Shown here: positions 24,390-33,068 of the stretch, piece by piece
Position numbering within the stretch: position 1 is the stretch's first letter
Layout of the letters: the number at the start of each line of letters is the position of its first letter
Assembly (NCBI GenBank): GCA_028281445.1
Contig: JANQJW010000056.1
Coordinates: forward strand, 1-64,000
Length of the DNA stretch: 64,000 nt
Direction of reading: 5' to 3'
DNA from: Planctomycetota bacterium
GTDB lineage: Bacteria > Planctomycetota > PLA2 > JAEUHO01
The notes under the pieces: generated by a model
Databases searched by the model: none
Seen by the model: the letters and a program-made list of their open reading frames with translations, nothing else
Told to the model about the DNA's origin: nothing
Program-made: the position numbers and the translations under genes

Positions 24390-24797
24390 ATGGCGTACCC
24401 CATCCAGGACATCCAGGGCATCGGCCCGTCGTACGCGGAGAAGCTCGCCGCGGCGAACATCGAGAACACCGAGAACCTTCTCGACCAGTGCTGCGGCAAG
24501 AAGGGTCGCTCCAACGTCGCCGCGAAGACGGGCGTCTCGGAGTCGCTGATCCTCACGTGGACGAACATGGCCGACATGATGCGCATCTCGGGCATCGGGC
24601 CGCAGTTCGCCGAGCTGCTCGAGGCCGCCGGCGTCGACACGATCAAGGAGCTGGCGCAGCGCAACGCCGACAACCTCGCGGCAGCCATGGCGGCCAAGAA
24701 CGAGGAGAAGAACCTCACCAACGCCGTGCCCGCGGCGTCCGTCATCAGCGGCTGGATCGACGCCGCCAAAAGCACAGAAGGCAAGATCACGTACTAG
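24390..24797 (+). CDS. DUF4332 (helix-hairpin-helix) protein
   Basis: A 135-residue protein matching DUF4332, which contains paired helix-hairpin-helix units. Both GIGP-type turns are visible: IQDIQGIGPSYAEKLAAANI near the start and MRISGIGPQFAELLEAAGV near residue 70. Such folds bind DNA backbone or mediate protein contacts; the family's biological role is unknown. AGGAAAGGA lies upstream of the ATG. It is the last gene before the intrinsic terminator. Confidence 0.82.
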   Translation: MAYPIQDIQGIGPSYAEKLAAANIENTENLLDQCCGKKGRSNVAAKTGVSESLILTWTNMADMMRISGIGPQFAELLEAAGVDTIKELAQRNADNLAAAMAAKNEEKNLTNAVPAASVISGWIDAAKSTEGKITY

Positions 24798-24816
24798 CCA
24801 CTGCTCGAACGACTTC

Positions 24817-24853
24817 GTCGGCTCGCCTTTAAAGGCGGGCCGACTTTGATTTT
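24817..24853 (+). terminator. Rho-independent terminator
   Basis: A near-perfect hairpin, GTCGGCTCGCC paired with GGCGGGCCGAC (one T-G wobble), capped by TTTAAA and followed by TTTGATTTT. It lies 19 bases after the DUF4332 stop and 25 bases before the dodecin start, so it separates the two transcripts. It is the only textbook intrinsic terminator I found in the window. Confidence 0.85.
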
Positions 24854-24878
24854 GCCCAACGCAACGAAAAGGAGAACC

Positions 24879-25091
24879 ATGTCCGTAGCCAAGGTTGTAG
24901 AGATCACCGCCAGCTCGCCGACGAGCTTCGATGACGCCGTTCGGAGCGGCGTCGCGCGCGTCGCCAAGACGGTCAAGAACGTCAAGGGCGCCTGGGTCAG
25001 CGAGCAGAAGGTCAGCGTCGAGGACGGACTCGTCAGCGAGTTCCGCGTCACGATGCGCGTCAGCTTCATCGTCTCGGACGACGCAGAGTAG
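24879..25091 (+). CDS. Dodecin (flavin-binding storage protein)
   Basis: A 70-residue protein of the dodecin family, small dodecameric shells that bind flavin and buffer free riboflavin or FMN. The family pattern is present: SVAKVVEITASSPTSFDDAV, then VKNVKGAWVSEQKVSVEDG with the conserved Trp that stacks on flavin, and FRVTMRVSFIV. AAGGAG lies seven bases before ATG 24879. It stands as a monocistronic unit between the terminator upstream and the REP-like hairpins downstream. Confidence 0.92.
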   Translation: MSVAKVVEITASSPTSFDDAVRSGVARVAKTVKNVKGAWVSEQKVSVEDGLVSEFRVTMRVSFIVSDDAE

Positions 25092-25100
25092 GGCCATGTA

Positions 25101-25275
25101 GGGGCGACCCTTGTGGTCGCCCCGCAACGCCTCCCACGAATCACGACGGTCCCTGTCCGGGCGGCCCTTGTGGCCGCCCTCGCCGCTGGGTTGCGCGGGC
25201 GGGCACGAGGCCCGCCCCCTACAGGAATCCCCGACAGCGATTCACAACGGATGGGGCGACCACAAGGGTCGCCCC
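25101..25275. repeat. Cluster of four REP-like hairpins
   Basis: Four short palindromes lie between dodecin and the ATPase gene. Positions are 25101-25123 (stem GGGGCGACC, loop CTTGT), 25159-25179 (stem GGGCGGCC, loop CTTGT), 25197-25217 (stem GGGCGGGC, loop ACGAG) and 25253-25275 (stem GGGGCGACC, loop ACAAG). The first and last are exact reverse complements over stem and loop, so the cluster is itself a large inverted repeat. GTA precedes the first and TAC-like ends close the later ones. This resembles bacterial interspersed mosaic elements made from REP units. It sits between converging 3' ends, a typical position. Confidence 0.75.
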
Positions 25276-25299
25276 TAGAGCAACTGGCTCTCGCGCGCG

Positions 25300-27750
25300 C
25301 TACCCGAACGCCGGCGTCGCGATCCCCTCCTCGTCGATCGTCCACGGGGCCCACGCGAGCTCCACGGGCTCGATCGCGATGTCGGACTTGCGCGGACGCA
25401 GCGGCGCCGCCTCGACCTCGAAGTTCGCCGGGTCGAACTTGTCCGCGACCGCCTGCGAGTCCTCCTGGAACTGCTCTTCCAGCTCGACGAGGGCCTCGCG
25501 CGCGGCCTTGGCATCCGCTTCCGCGCGATCGACGTCTTCCTTCTCCTTCTTCGCGCGCCCCATGCCGCGCACGGACGTGCCCGCCTTGCTGGCGGTGCCC
25601 GCGCTCACCGTCTTACGGCCGAAGAGCGCACCCAGGATCGTCTGGCCGATCGAGATCCAGCTGCTGGTCTTGGCCTGGCTGTACTGGGCCTTCTGCGTCT
25701 CGATCTTCTGATCCGCCTTGCGAATGCGCTCCTCCAAGCGTGCCAGCTTGGGCGCGAACTTCTTCTTGAGCTTCTCCATCTGGATGTCCCGGTTCTCGTG
25801 CGCGACCTTCGTGACTCGCGCCTGGAAGTCGCCCTGCTCCTCGCCGGCCTCCGACCAAATCTTGAGCCCACGGCAACGGAACAACGGCAGCGTGTGCTCG
25901 CGATAGAGGTACGACTTGAAGACCTTCTCCCACGTCTTGTAGCTGCGGGCCTGCGCCGCATCGGCGGGCAGCTTGCCCCAGCCCGCTTCCTCCTCGGGCT
26001 CGACGTCGGCGTCCGGCGCCCCCTCCTTGTAGACCGTTCCCTTGACCCACGGGTCCGCCGGGACCTTGCCGGTGCCGAGCGGCGTCACAACGGCGAGCTC
26101 TCGCCACTCGTCGATGTCGCGTGTGGCCTGCACGTAGTGCAGCTTCGCCCGGCCATACAGACCCGGTCGGTAGACGAGCTTGCTCCCCTTCGGCACGGCA
26201 CCCGTGCGCATCAGGAACGTCTCGGGCACGGCGGGCGGGACGACCGGCCGGGTGGCGACCTGTTTGCCCTTGGCCTTCTCGGGCGAAGGCGGAGCGCCGG
26301 GTGCGGCCGCGGCAGCGGCTGCTTTGGCAGCTTTCTTGTCGTCCATCAGGGTCTTGATCTGCTTGCGCGTCAGCGGACCGCGGAGATACGACATCGCCCA
26401 ACGCGTGTGAAAGACGGTCGGGCCGTCATCGTGCACGTTGTTCATGTAGAAGACGCGGCTCTTCATGCCGGAGAGAATGGCCTCGACGCGCCTTCGATCG
26501 AAGGAGCCGCCGGTCGTCGCGGACGCGCCCTCCAGACCGTCGAGCACGCGCGCCTTGTCGCGCTCGGTCTGGAGCCGGCCGAGGAACCACGTCCCGGCGT
26601 TGGACAGTCCCTTGTAGTCGAGGTCCACCGGGTTCTGCGCCGCGAGCACGACACCGAGGCCGAAGGCGCGCGCCTGCTTCATGAGCGTCAGCATCGGCGT
26701 CTTCGACGGCGGGTTCTTGCTGGGCGGGAAGTAGCCGAAGACCTCGTCCATGTAGAGCAAGGCGCGCAGCGTGCTCGAACCAGGCTGGGCGCGCATCCAG
26801 GCCACCACCTCGTTGAGCAGCAGCGTGACGAAGAACATGCGCTCGGCGTCGGAAAGGTGAGCGATCGAGACGATCGTGAGCCGCGGCTTGCCCTCGGGCG
26901 TCCAGAGCAGGCGCTGCACGTCGAGCGCGTCCCCCTCCATCCAAGCCCCGAAGCCCGGCGAGGCGAGGAGGTTGTTGAGTGTCATCGCCAGCTCGAAGCG
27001 GTCCTTCGACGAGTAGAAGGACTCGAGGTCCATGACGCCGATACGCTCGAACGGCGGCTGCTGGATCTCCTGGATGAGCTGTCCCAGATCGAGGTCGCGC
27101 CCCTCGCGCCACGCGCCGTCGAGGATGTTGGAGAGCAGGATGTGCTCGCGACTGCGAATCGGGTCGGCGTCGATGCCGAGCAGCGCGAGTAGACCCGACA
27201 CGCTGGCGAGGATCCGCTCTCGCAGCGCGTCGCTGTCTTCGATCAGCTCGGCCGCCGGAGCGGCGAAGGAGCGCAGCACGGTCAGCGGCATGCCCGCCGA
27301 GCTGCCGGGCGTGTAGATCGAGACGTCGACCGCATCGCGGAGCCGCTGGATGCGCGCGCCGTCCTGGCCCCACGACGCGAGGCCCTTCTTCCAGGTCGCG
27401 GCGGTCTTGGTGGCGTACTCGGGCACCGTCATGCCCTTGCGCGTGGCCTGCCCGTCTTCGATCCACGGGAGGAAGTCCTCGGAGCGCAGCTGCGGGAACG
27501 TGAGCAGCAGGTTGCCGAGGTCGCCCTTGGGGTCGATGGCGATGGCGGGCACGCCGTCGACCGCCGCCTCCTCGAGCAGCGAGACGCAGAGCCCCGTCTT
27601 GCCGGAGCCGGTCATGCCGACGCAGACGGCGTGCGTCGTGAGGTCCTTGCTGTCGTAGAGCAGCATCTCGTCGGTGACGGCGCCCTTGTCAACGTCGTAG
27701 TTCTTGCCGAGGTAGAACGCACCGAGCTTCTCGTAGGGCGGCAGAGACAT
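25300..27750 (-). CDS. HerA-like (DUF87-type) ATP-binding protein
   Basis: An 816-residue P-loop ATPase of the HerA/DUF853 style. Walker A is VCVGMTGSGKTGLC (Lys-51). Walker B is ALLYMDEVFGYFPP near residue 340. The AAQNPVDLDYKGLSNAGTWF stretch is the sensor region typical of HerA/FtsK relatives. Residues after about 560 form a Lys/Glu-rich extension with strong coiled coil (KLKKKFAPKLARLEERIRKA) around a short hydrophobic glycine-rich segment. HerA proteins pump or process DNA, usually with a nuclease partner such as NurA; none is visible here, so the role is open. The start is ATG 27750, preceded by AGGAGG. The earlier open codons have no family similarity. Confidence 0.75.
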   Translation of the reverse strand: MSLPPYEKLGAFYLGKNYDVDKGAVTDEMLLYDSKDLTTHAVCVGMTGSGKTGLCVSLLEEAAVDGVPAIAIDPKGDLGNLLLTFPQLRSEDFLPWIEDGQATRKGMTVPEYATKTAATWKKGLASWGQDGARIQRLRDAVDVSIYTPGSSAGMPLTVLRSFAAPAAELIEDSDALRERILASVSGLLALLGIDADPIRSREHILLSNILDGAWREGRDLDLGQLIQEIQQPPFERIGVMDLESFYSSKDRFELAMTLNNLLASPGFGAWMEGDALDVQRLLWTPEGKPRLTIVSIAHLSDAERMFFVTLLLNEVVAWMRAQPGSSTLRALLYMDEVFGYFPPSKNPPSKTPMLTLMKQARAFGLGVVLAAQNPVDLDYKGLSNAGTWFLGRLQTERDKARVLDGLEGASATTGGSFDRRRVEAILSGMKSRVFYMNNVHDDGPTVFHTRWAMSYLRGPLTRKQIKTLMDDKKAAKAAAAAAAPGAPPSPEKAKGKQVATRPVVPPAVPETFLMRTGAVPKGSKLVYRPGLYGRAKLHYVQATRDIDEWRELAVVTPLGTGKVPADPWVKGTVYKEGAPDADVEPEEEAGWGKLPADAAQARSYKTWEKVFKSYLYREHTLPLFRCRGLKIWSEAGEEQGDFQARVTKVAHENRDIQMEKLKKKFAPKLARLEERIRKADQKIETQKAQYSQAKTSSWISIGQTILGALFGRKTVSAGTASKAGTSVRGMGRAKKEKEDVDRAEADAKAAREALVELEEQFQEDSQAVADKFDPANFEVEAAPLRPRKSDIAIEPVELAWAPWTIDEEGIATPAFG

Positions 27751-27868
27751 ACCCGTCCTCCTGGATCCCCTGGGGGCGAGACCGTACCGGGTTCGGCCTG
27801 CCGCGGCAAAGCCGGGCGCGGGCAAGTCGCCTCTGGCACCGTCGAATCCGCTGGGGAGAATGGCGCGC

Positions 27869-28786
27869 ATGGCACTCGGACGAAGCCGCAAGAAGGAGAA
27901 GCCCCGGGTCGCGCCGCCATCGGCCGGCGCACTGGGTGACGACCTACGCGTCCTGATCGCCCGCGGGCTCGTGTGGCAGCTGCAGGCCCGCGCGCCGCTG
28001 GCCTCTGTCGGCGACGCCGAGTTCAAGGTCTTCAGCCAGTTCGGGGACGACGGCATCATCCAGTACCTGATCCACGTCGTGCCGGATCTGGCGCCGGCGT
28101 TCGTCGAGTTCGGCGTCCAGGACTACAGCGAGTCGAACACGCGCTTCCTGCTGGTGAACGACAACTGGCGCGGCTTGGTCATGGACGCGAGTGAAGGCGA
28201 CATTGCCGCCGTCCGCGGACGCGAGGACTTCTGGCGCTACGACCTGACCGCCGTCAGCGCCTTCATCGATCGCGACAACATCAACGATCTGATCCGCGAT
28301 GCGGGCTTCGAAGGCGAGCTCGGCCTGCTCAGCGTCGACATCGACGGCAACGACTACTGGGTCTGGGAGACGATCGACGTCGTCGACCCGACCATCGTGG
28401 TTGCCGAGTACAACAGCGTGTTCGGCGGCGAGCGGGCGGTCACGATCCCCTACGATCCCGCGTTCGAGCGCACGAAGGCGCACCACAGCAACCTCTACTG
28501 GGGCGCGTCGCTGGCCGCCCTGTGCGCGCTGGCGGAGCGGAAGGGCTACGCCTTCGTCGGGTCGAACCAGGCCGGGAACAACGCCTACTTCGTGAAGCGC
28601 GACCGCTTCGGCCCTCTGAAGGCCCTGACGCCCGCCGAGGGCTATGTCGAGTCGCACTACCGCGAGAGTCGCGACGCAGGCGGCGACCTGAGCTACCTCG
28701 CGGGCGATGCGCGCCGCGCCGAGATCGGCGACATGCAGGTGCACGACGTCGAGACGGGCGCGCTGGTCTACGTCCGGGAGCTATAG
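27869..28786 (+). CDS. FkbM-like putative methyltransferase of the glycan locus
   Basis: A 305-residue protein that resembles SAM-dependent methyltransferases found in polysaccharide loci. EFGVQDYSESNTRFLLVNDN corresponds to motif I, LLSVDIDGNDYWVWETI to the conserved acidic motif, and FVGSNQAGNNAYFVKRDRF closes the domain. The fold assignment is by pattern, so a sugar methyltransferase is likely but not certain. ATG 27869 lies ten bases after GGGGAG; ATG 27860 is also in frame but too close. It is divergent from the HerA-like gene, and its 3' end overlaps the convergent glycosyltransferase by six bases. Confidence 0.6.
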   Translation: MALGRSRKKEKPRVAPPSAGALGDDLRVLIARGLVWQLQARAPLASVGDAEFKVFSQFGDDGIIQYLIHVVPDLAPAFVEFGVQDYSESNTRFLLVNDNWRGLVMDASEGDIAAVRGREDFWRYDLTAVSAFIDRDNINDLIRDAGFEGELGLLSVDIDGNDYWVWETIDVVDPTIVVAEYNSVFGGERAVTIPYDPAFERTKAHHSNLYWGASLAALCALAERKGYAFVGSNQAGNNAYFVKRDRFGPLKALTPAEGYVESHYRESRDAGGDLSYLAGDARRAEIGDMQVHDVETGALVYVREL

Positions 28787-29704
28787 GCGCGGCGGATCGC
28801 CGTGGACGAAGCGGTTCGTCTTCGGATCGAAGTCGATCATCCGCGGCGGGCCGTAGAGCGCCTTGTAGCGACGCCGGAAGGTCTTGATCCGCCGCAACAC
28901 GGGGTTGGGCCGGAACCAGCGCTCGTAGCGCTTCATCTTCCGGATGATGTCCTGGTCCTCTTCGGACACCGGCTCGTGCGCCAGGATCCGCTTGACCTCG
29001 GCGTCGTACTCGTCGCGCTGGGCGTCGGAGCGCTGGCCCGCTACGTAACGGAAACCGCCGACGAGCGCGTTGACCTCGTAGAGCGTCGTCGCACGGAAGA
29101 ACCGCATCCACAGCTCGAAGTCGGCGGCGAGCGACCAGGACGTGTCGATCGGACCGGCGCGTTCCCACAGACTGCGCCGCCAGAAGACTGACTCCTGTTG
29201 CATGTACCCGTAACCGCCTCGGCGCAGGAAATGCAGGCGCGACCAGGGCTTGGGCTGGTGGACCCAGATCGTGCGGCCGTGGGCGTCGTATCCGGTGATC
29301 GCGCCGATCAGCCACTCGACCTCCGGGAACGTGCGGAAGATCTCCCCTACCGTCCACAGGGCATTGCGGTGGTACATGTCGTCGGAGTTGAGCCACGCCA
29401 TGACCTCACCGCTCGTGCGCTCGAAGCCGGCGTTGATCGCGGCGTACTGCCCGTCGTCCTTCTCGCTCTGCCAGTGGGCAAGCTTGTCGGCGTGCCCCTC
29501 GATCACCTTGGCCGAGCCGTCCGTGCTACCGCCGTCCATCACGACGTACTCCAACTTGGGGTAGTCCTGCTGGATGACGGATCGCAGTGCAGCATCCACG
29601 TAGTCGACGTGGTTGAAGCACGGCGTGACGATGGAGATCGAGGGCAGCGTGTCCGGGTCTGCCGGGGGACGGATCATCGGGTTGTTGGCGCCTGCCATGC
29701 TCAT
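28781..29704 (-). CDS. Family 2 glycosyltransferase
   Basis: A 307-residue GT2 enzyme with a GT-A fold. The N-terminal nucleotide-binding pattern is SISIVTPCFNHVDYVDAALR. EYVVMDGGSTDGS follows, and MAWLNSDDMY supplies the metal-binding DXD-like acid pair. The mid-region EWLIGAITGYDAHGR and QESVFWRRSLWERAG is typical of enzymes that add sugars to lipid-linked glycans. It ends the minus-strand block that starts at 36616. Its ATG overlaps the stop of the preceding GT2 gene by four bases, indicating coupled translation. Donor and acceptor sugars are unknown. Confidence 0.88.
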   Translation of the reverse strand: MSMAGANNPMIRPPADPDTLPSISIVTPCFNHVDYVDAALRSVIQQDYPKLEYVVMDGGSTDGSAKVIEGHADKLAHWQSEKDDGQYAAINAGFERTSGEVMAWLNSDDMYHRNALWTVGEIFRTFPEVEWLIGAITGYDAHGRTIWVHQPKPWSRLHFLRRGGYGYMQQESVFWRRSLWERAGPIDTSWSLAADFELWMRFFRATTLYEVNALVGGFRYVAGQRSDAQRDEYDAEVKRILAHEPVSEEDQDIIRKMKRYERWFRPNPVLRRIKTFRRRYKALYGPPRMIDFDPKTNRFVHGDPPRL

Positions 29705-30732
29705 GCCTCGACTCGCTCGCGAACGCGCGCCGGCAGCGCGCGACGACAGATGGCTTCCATCTCGTGCAGCAGCTCCTTCAGGCGCACACGCTGCTCGTTA
29801 CGCTGCGCGAGACCACGGCGCGCCCTGGGTTTCAGGAACCACAGGGGACCGCTGCTGTCGCGGACGCGCGCGCCCTCCGCCTTGAGCGCGTGGGCTTCGC
29901 CGAAGCTCCGGAGGTGATCGGCGATCGACTCGACGGCCGCCGTCCCCCGCTCGGGCGGCTCCCCATCGAGGACCGCGCACGCTGCAGTGTCGGCTAGCAC
30001 CGTGTCGACACTCTTGCGCCGCCGCGCACCGAAGCGTTCGAGCGCACGTTCGTCCGCTCCCTCCCGCACGTGGAAGAGGAACGTAGAGACTCTCTCGGGC
30101 GTGAGCACGATGCGTGAGCCCAGCGCGTTGATGACGCCCCAGGCCGTGTCGCCCACAGGGCCGCAGTCCGTGGGGAACGGACGGTCGACGAGGTGCGCGG
30201 TGCGGTACAGGTCGCTCGCAGAGCTGCCGAGGATCGAGCCGCGATAGTGGAGCGCGAACCAGAACGCGTCGACCGGATCGAGCCGCGTCGGTTCGTCGAT
30301 CCCCAGCCAAGGCAGCATGTCGTGAACGGGCCACCACTCGTCGACGAGCTCGGCGCCCTCGGCCTGCCGGAACGTCGGCGGGCTGACGACGACGTCCGCC
30401 TCGTGCTCCTCCGCGACGGCGCAGAGATGCTCGAGACCGGCTTCCGTCATGGTGTCGCCGATCGTGGAGATGTAGGTGTACCGGCTGGTCACGTTGCCTA
30501 TGCCGTGGTTCCACGACGCGTAGAGACCGGGTGGATGCGAGAGCACGCGCAGGTTCGAGTGCTCCAGGTTGGCCCGGACGTACTCGGGCGTGCCGTCCTC
30601 CGAGTGGCTGTCGACGAGGACGATCTCCTCGACCCGCGGCGCCCAGGCCCGGACGGCGTCCAGGTGCTCGGCCATGTGGTCCATGGCGTTGAGCGTCGGG
30701 ATGACGACGCCGATGGGCAGCGCGGCGCTCAT
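29701..30732 (-). CDS. Family 2 glycosyltransferase (second)
   Basis: A 343-residue GT2-type protein. The N-terminus has the standard opening IGVVIPTLNAMDHMAEHLDA and EEIVLVDSHSEDGTPEYVRA. The expected DXD position reads STIGDTMTEAG, so the metal site is atypical and activity may differ from its neighbours. The C-terminal 90 residues are basic and helical. ATG 30732 overlaps the stop of the upstream family 1 glycosyltransferase, and its own stop overlaps the next gene, so it sits in a chain of four coupled genes. Confidence 0.8.
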   Translation of the reverse strand: MSAALPIGVVIPTLNAMDHMAEHLDAVRAWAPRVEEIVLVDSHSEDGTPEYVRANLEHSNLRVLSHPPGLYASWNHGIGNVTSRYTYISTIGDTMTEAGLEHLCAVAEEHEADVVVSPPTFRQAEGAELVDEWWPVHDMLPWLGIDEPTRLDPVDAFWFALHYRGSILGSSASDLYRTAHLVDRPFPTDCGPVGDTAWGVINALGSRIVLTPERVSTFLFHVREGADERALERFGARRRKSVDTVLADTAACAVLDGEPPERGTAAVESIADHLRSFGEAHALKAEGARVRDSSGPLWFLKPRARRGLAQRNEQRVRLKELLHEMEAICRRALPARVRERVEA

Positions 30733-31916
30733 GCCGAGCCGGGCCCCTGCCACGTCGCCACGTACGGCGCGAGCTCGTCGAGCATCCCGAGAACGCCTCG
30801 CACGAAGTCCTCCGACGTCCAGGGCGCGCGTTCGCACCCGCGCGCGATCAGGGTGTCGCGAAGGCTCGCGTCTTCGTGCAGCCGGTGGATCGCCGCCGCG
30901 AACGCAGCAGGGTCGAGGGTGTCAACGCGCAACGCCGCGTCGCCGAGCTGTTCCTCGGAACCGGGCACGTCGGTGGCGATCACGGGACAGCCGAGCACAA
31001 ACGCCTCGAGCGGTGGCAGGTTGTCGGGACCGAAGAGGCTCGCGAACGTGAGGGCGAGCGCATTCTGGTAGAGCGCCACGAGCGCGTCCGCGGAGACGAG
31101 CCCCAGGAAGCGCACCTGGTCTTCGACACCGAGGTCGCGCGCCGCCCGCCGTACCTTGTCGATGTTGCCGTGGTCCGCACCGGTGAGCGCAAGCGCGGGC
31201 GTGAGGGCGTGTTCGTCCTTCAGGACCCGGAGCGCGCGCAAGAGGCCCACGTGGTTCTTGTGCGCCCAGAACTGCGCGGGGTAGAGCAGGTAGCCGGGCG
31301 GTAGGTCCATGTCCCCGGGCAAGGCGGCCGGCTCCTTGGCCGCCGCCTCCGCTGCGAAGCGCGGCGTCGGCTGCGGGAGCACACGGACGCGCGGCTCGGG
31401 CACGCCGTAGAACCCGGCGACTTCCTGCTTGCCGCGCTCGGTGCCCGTGATGACGTAGGACGCGCGCTGCAAGAGCGCCGCGTAGTGCTGCTCGCGACGG
31501 CTCCACTCCCCGCCCGCGCTGACCTCGGGAAACCACGGCTGCAGGCGATGCTGGATGTCCCAGACCGGCGTGATGTAGGGCACTTCGAACGGCGGATGCC
31601 AGGCCTCCAAGGACCAGACGCACTCGGCACCGCTCGCCGCGACCATCTCGTCGAGCGACGGGGGCTTCGGCTTGGGCCCCTTCTTGAACAAGCCGCCGCG
31701 CGCCGGCTCCTCGAGCGGGCCCTGTTCGTCGAGGCGCATCACGTCGACGTTGTCCGGCCACGGCTCGTGCCCGGGCATGGCCCCGCCGGCAAGCATGACG
31801 AACGAGTGCCGGCTCTCGGGCGCAAGGTCCAACAACGCCTCACGCAGCGTCGCGACGAACGTGTGGATCCCTCCGTGTTCCGGGCCGGCCGAGCCGTGAT
31901 AGACGCCCACCTTCAA
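30729..31916 (-). CDS. Family 1 glycosyltransferase
   Basis: A 395-residue GT-B fold enzyme, GT4/GT1 type. The N-terminal part starts KVGVYHGSAGPEHGGIHTFV. The C-terminal half has the hinge GYLLYPAQFWAHKNHVGLLR and the nucleotide-sugar binding segment ASLFGPDNLPPLEAFVLGCP. The E-X7-E motif is altered but the PxxEAF core is kept. The likely start is TTG 31916, whose last two bases form the TGA stop of the aminotransferase gene (TTGA overlap). No ATG or GTG lies at a sensible place, and the protein then opens exactly at the family's first strand. It probably transfers a hexose during surface glycan assembly. Confidence 0.82.
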   Translation of the reverse strand: MKVGVYHGSAGPEHGGIHTFVATLREALLDLAPESRHSFVMLAGGAMPGHEPWPDNVDVMRLDEQGPLEEPARGGLFKKGPKPKPPSLDEMVAASGAECVWSLEAWHPPFEVPYITPVWDIQHRLQPWFPEVSAGGEWSRREQHYAALLQRASYVITGTERGKQEVAGFYGVPEPRVRVLPQPTPRFAAEAAAKEPAALPGDMDLPPGYLLYPAQFWAHKNHVGLLRALRVLKDEHALTPALALTGADHGNIDKVRRAARDLGVEDQVRFLGLVSADALVALYQNALALTFASLFGPDNLPPLEAFVLGCPVIATDVPGSEEQLGDAALRVDTLDPAAFAAAIHRLHEDASLRDTLIARGCERAPWTSEDFVRGVLGMLDELAPYVATWQGPGSA

Positions 31917-33028
31917 GCGCCGCCCCCTTCGTGCACGTGGCGGACCGCGGCGCAAACCGTATCGATCTGCTCCTCCGTGAGATCGACGCCGGAAGGCAAA
32001 TAGAGCCCGCGTGCTGCGAGCCGTTCCGTCACCGGGAAGCTGCCCTCGACGCGCGCCTTGCCGTCAAGGAACGGCTGGGTGTGAACGGGCGAGAAGAAGA
32101 AGCGCGTCTCGACGCCCTCTTTGCGCAACGCGTCCATCAGCTCATCGCGAGAGTGGCCGAACGCGTCCTCGACCAGCACGCCGAACATCCAGTAGGTGTG
32201 TCCGCACCAGTCTTCGTCCGCGGGCAGCACGAGGCCCTCGATGCCGGCGAGGCCGGCGCGGTAGCGCTCGGCCATGGCGCGCTTGCGCTCGAGCAGACGC
32301 TCGATGCGTCCGACCTGGGCAAGGCCGATCGCGGCCTGCACGGCAGTCATGCGGTAGTTGAAGCCGGTCTCCGCGTGAATGAAGCGTCGCTCGCCGTCGA
32401 AGGCCATGTTTCGCAGCCACCGGCAACGCTCGGCGAGGTCGTCATCGTCGGTGAGAACCGCGCCCCCCTCCCCTGTCGTGACGAGCTTGTTGGCGTAGAA
32501 GGAGAGTGCGGCGGCCTTGCCGAGCGACCCCACGGGGCGGTCGCGGTACGTGCCGCCGTGCGCCTCCGCGGCGTCCTCGACGACCGCGATGCCGTGCTTG
32601 TCGGCCACCGCGTGGATCGCGTCCATGTCGCATGCGTGGCCGTACATGTGTACGACCTCGACGACCTTCGACCGCGGCCCGATCTTCCGCTCGAGATCGT
32701 CCGGATCGATCGTCCACGTCTTGGTGTCTACGCGCACGGGAACGGCCGTGGCTCCCAGGTAGACGATGGGGAACACGGATCCGGCCATCGTGAAGTCCGG
32801 CACGAGAACCTCGTCACCGGGACCCACCCCCATCGCCGCGAGCATGAGATGGATGGCTGTCGTGCCGCTCGTGCTGGTGATCGCGTGCTCGACCCCTGCC
32901 TGCTCGGCAAGGGCGGCCTCGAAGCGGCGGACGACGGGGCCGTTGGATGAGATCCAGCCGTCGCGCATCGTCGCGAGGACTTCTTCGATCTCGGCGCCGC
33001 CGATGCTCGGGGTCGAAACGGGGATCAT
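31913..33028 (-). CDS. DegT/DnrJ/EryC1-type sugar aminotransferase
   Basis: A 371-residue PLP-dependent aminotransferase that adds an amino group to a keto-deoxysugar nucleotide. Lys-181 in SFYANKLVTTGEGGA is the internal aldimine lysine. The SGTTAIHLMLAAMG region binds the phosphate. The GFNYRMTAVQAAIGLAQVGRIERL stretch matches GDP-perosamine synthases best, so the product may be a 4-amino-4,6-dideoxy sugar. A LegC/PseC-type role in nonulosonic acid synthesis is the alternative. It starts at ATG 33028, 40 bases after the methyltransferase-GT2 fusion. Neither the 4,6-dehydratase that would make its substrate nor an N-acetyltransferase is in the window. Confidence 0.85.
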   Translation of the reverse strand: MIPVSTPSIGGAEIEEVLATMRDGWISSNGPVVRRFEAALAEQAGVEHAITSTSGTTAIHLMLAAMGVGPGDEVLVPDFTMAGSVFPIVYLGATAVPVRVDTKTWTIDPDDLERKIGPRSKVVEVVHMYGHACDMDAIHAVADKHGIAVVEDAAEAHGGTYRDRPVGSLGKAAALSFYANKLVTTGEGGAVLTDDDDLAERCRWLRNMAFDGERRFIHAETGFNYRMTAVQAAIGLAQVGRIERLLERKRAMAERYRAGLAGIEGLVLPADEDWCGHTYWMFGVLVEDAFGHSRDELMDALRKEGVETRFFFSPVHTQPFLDGKARVEGSFPVTERLAARGLYLPSGVDLTEEQIDTVCAAVRHVHEGGGA

Positions 33029-33068
33029 GCGCTCACAGGATAGGTGCGTGCGGGACGCGCTCGCCACG

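Noticed and set aside
25101..25275. Possible CRISPR array
   Set aside because: The four units are palindromes in mixed orientation with unequal spacing and only partial sequence identity, unlike direct repeats with regular spacers.
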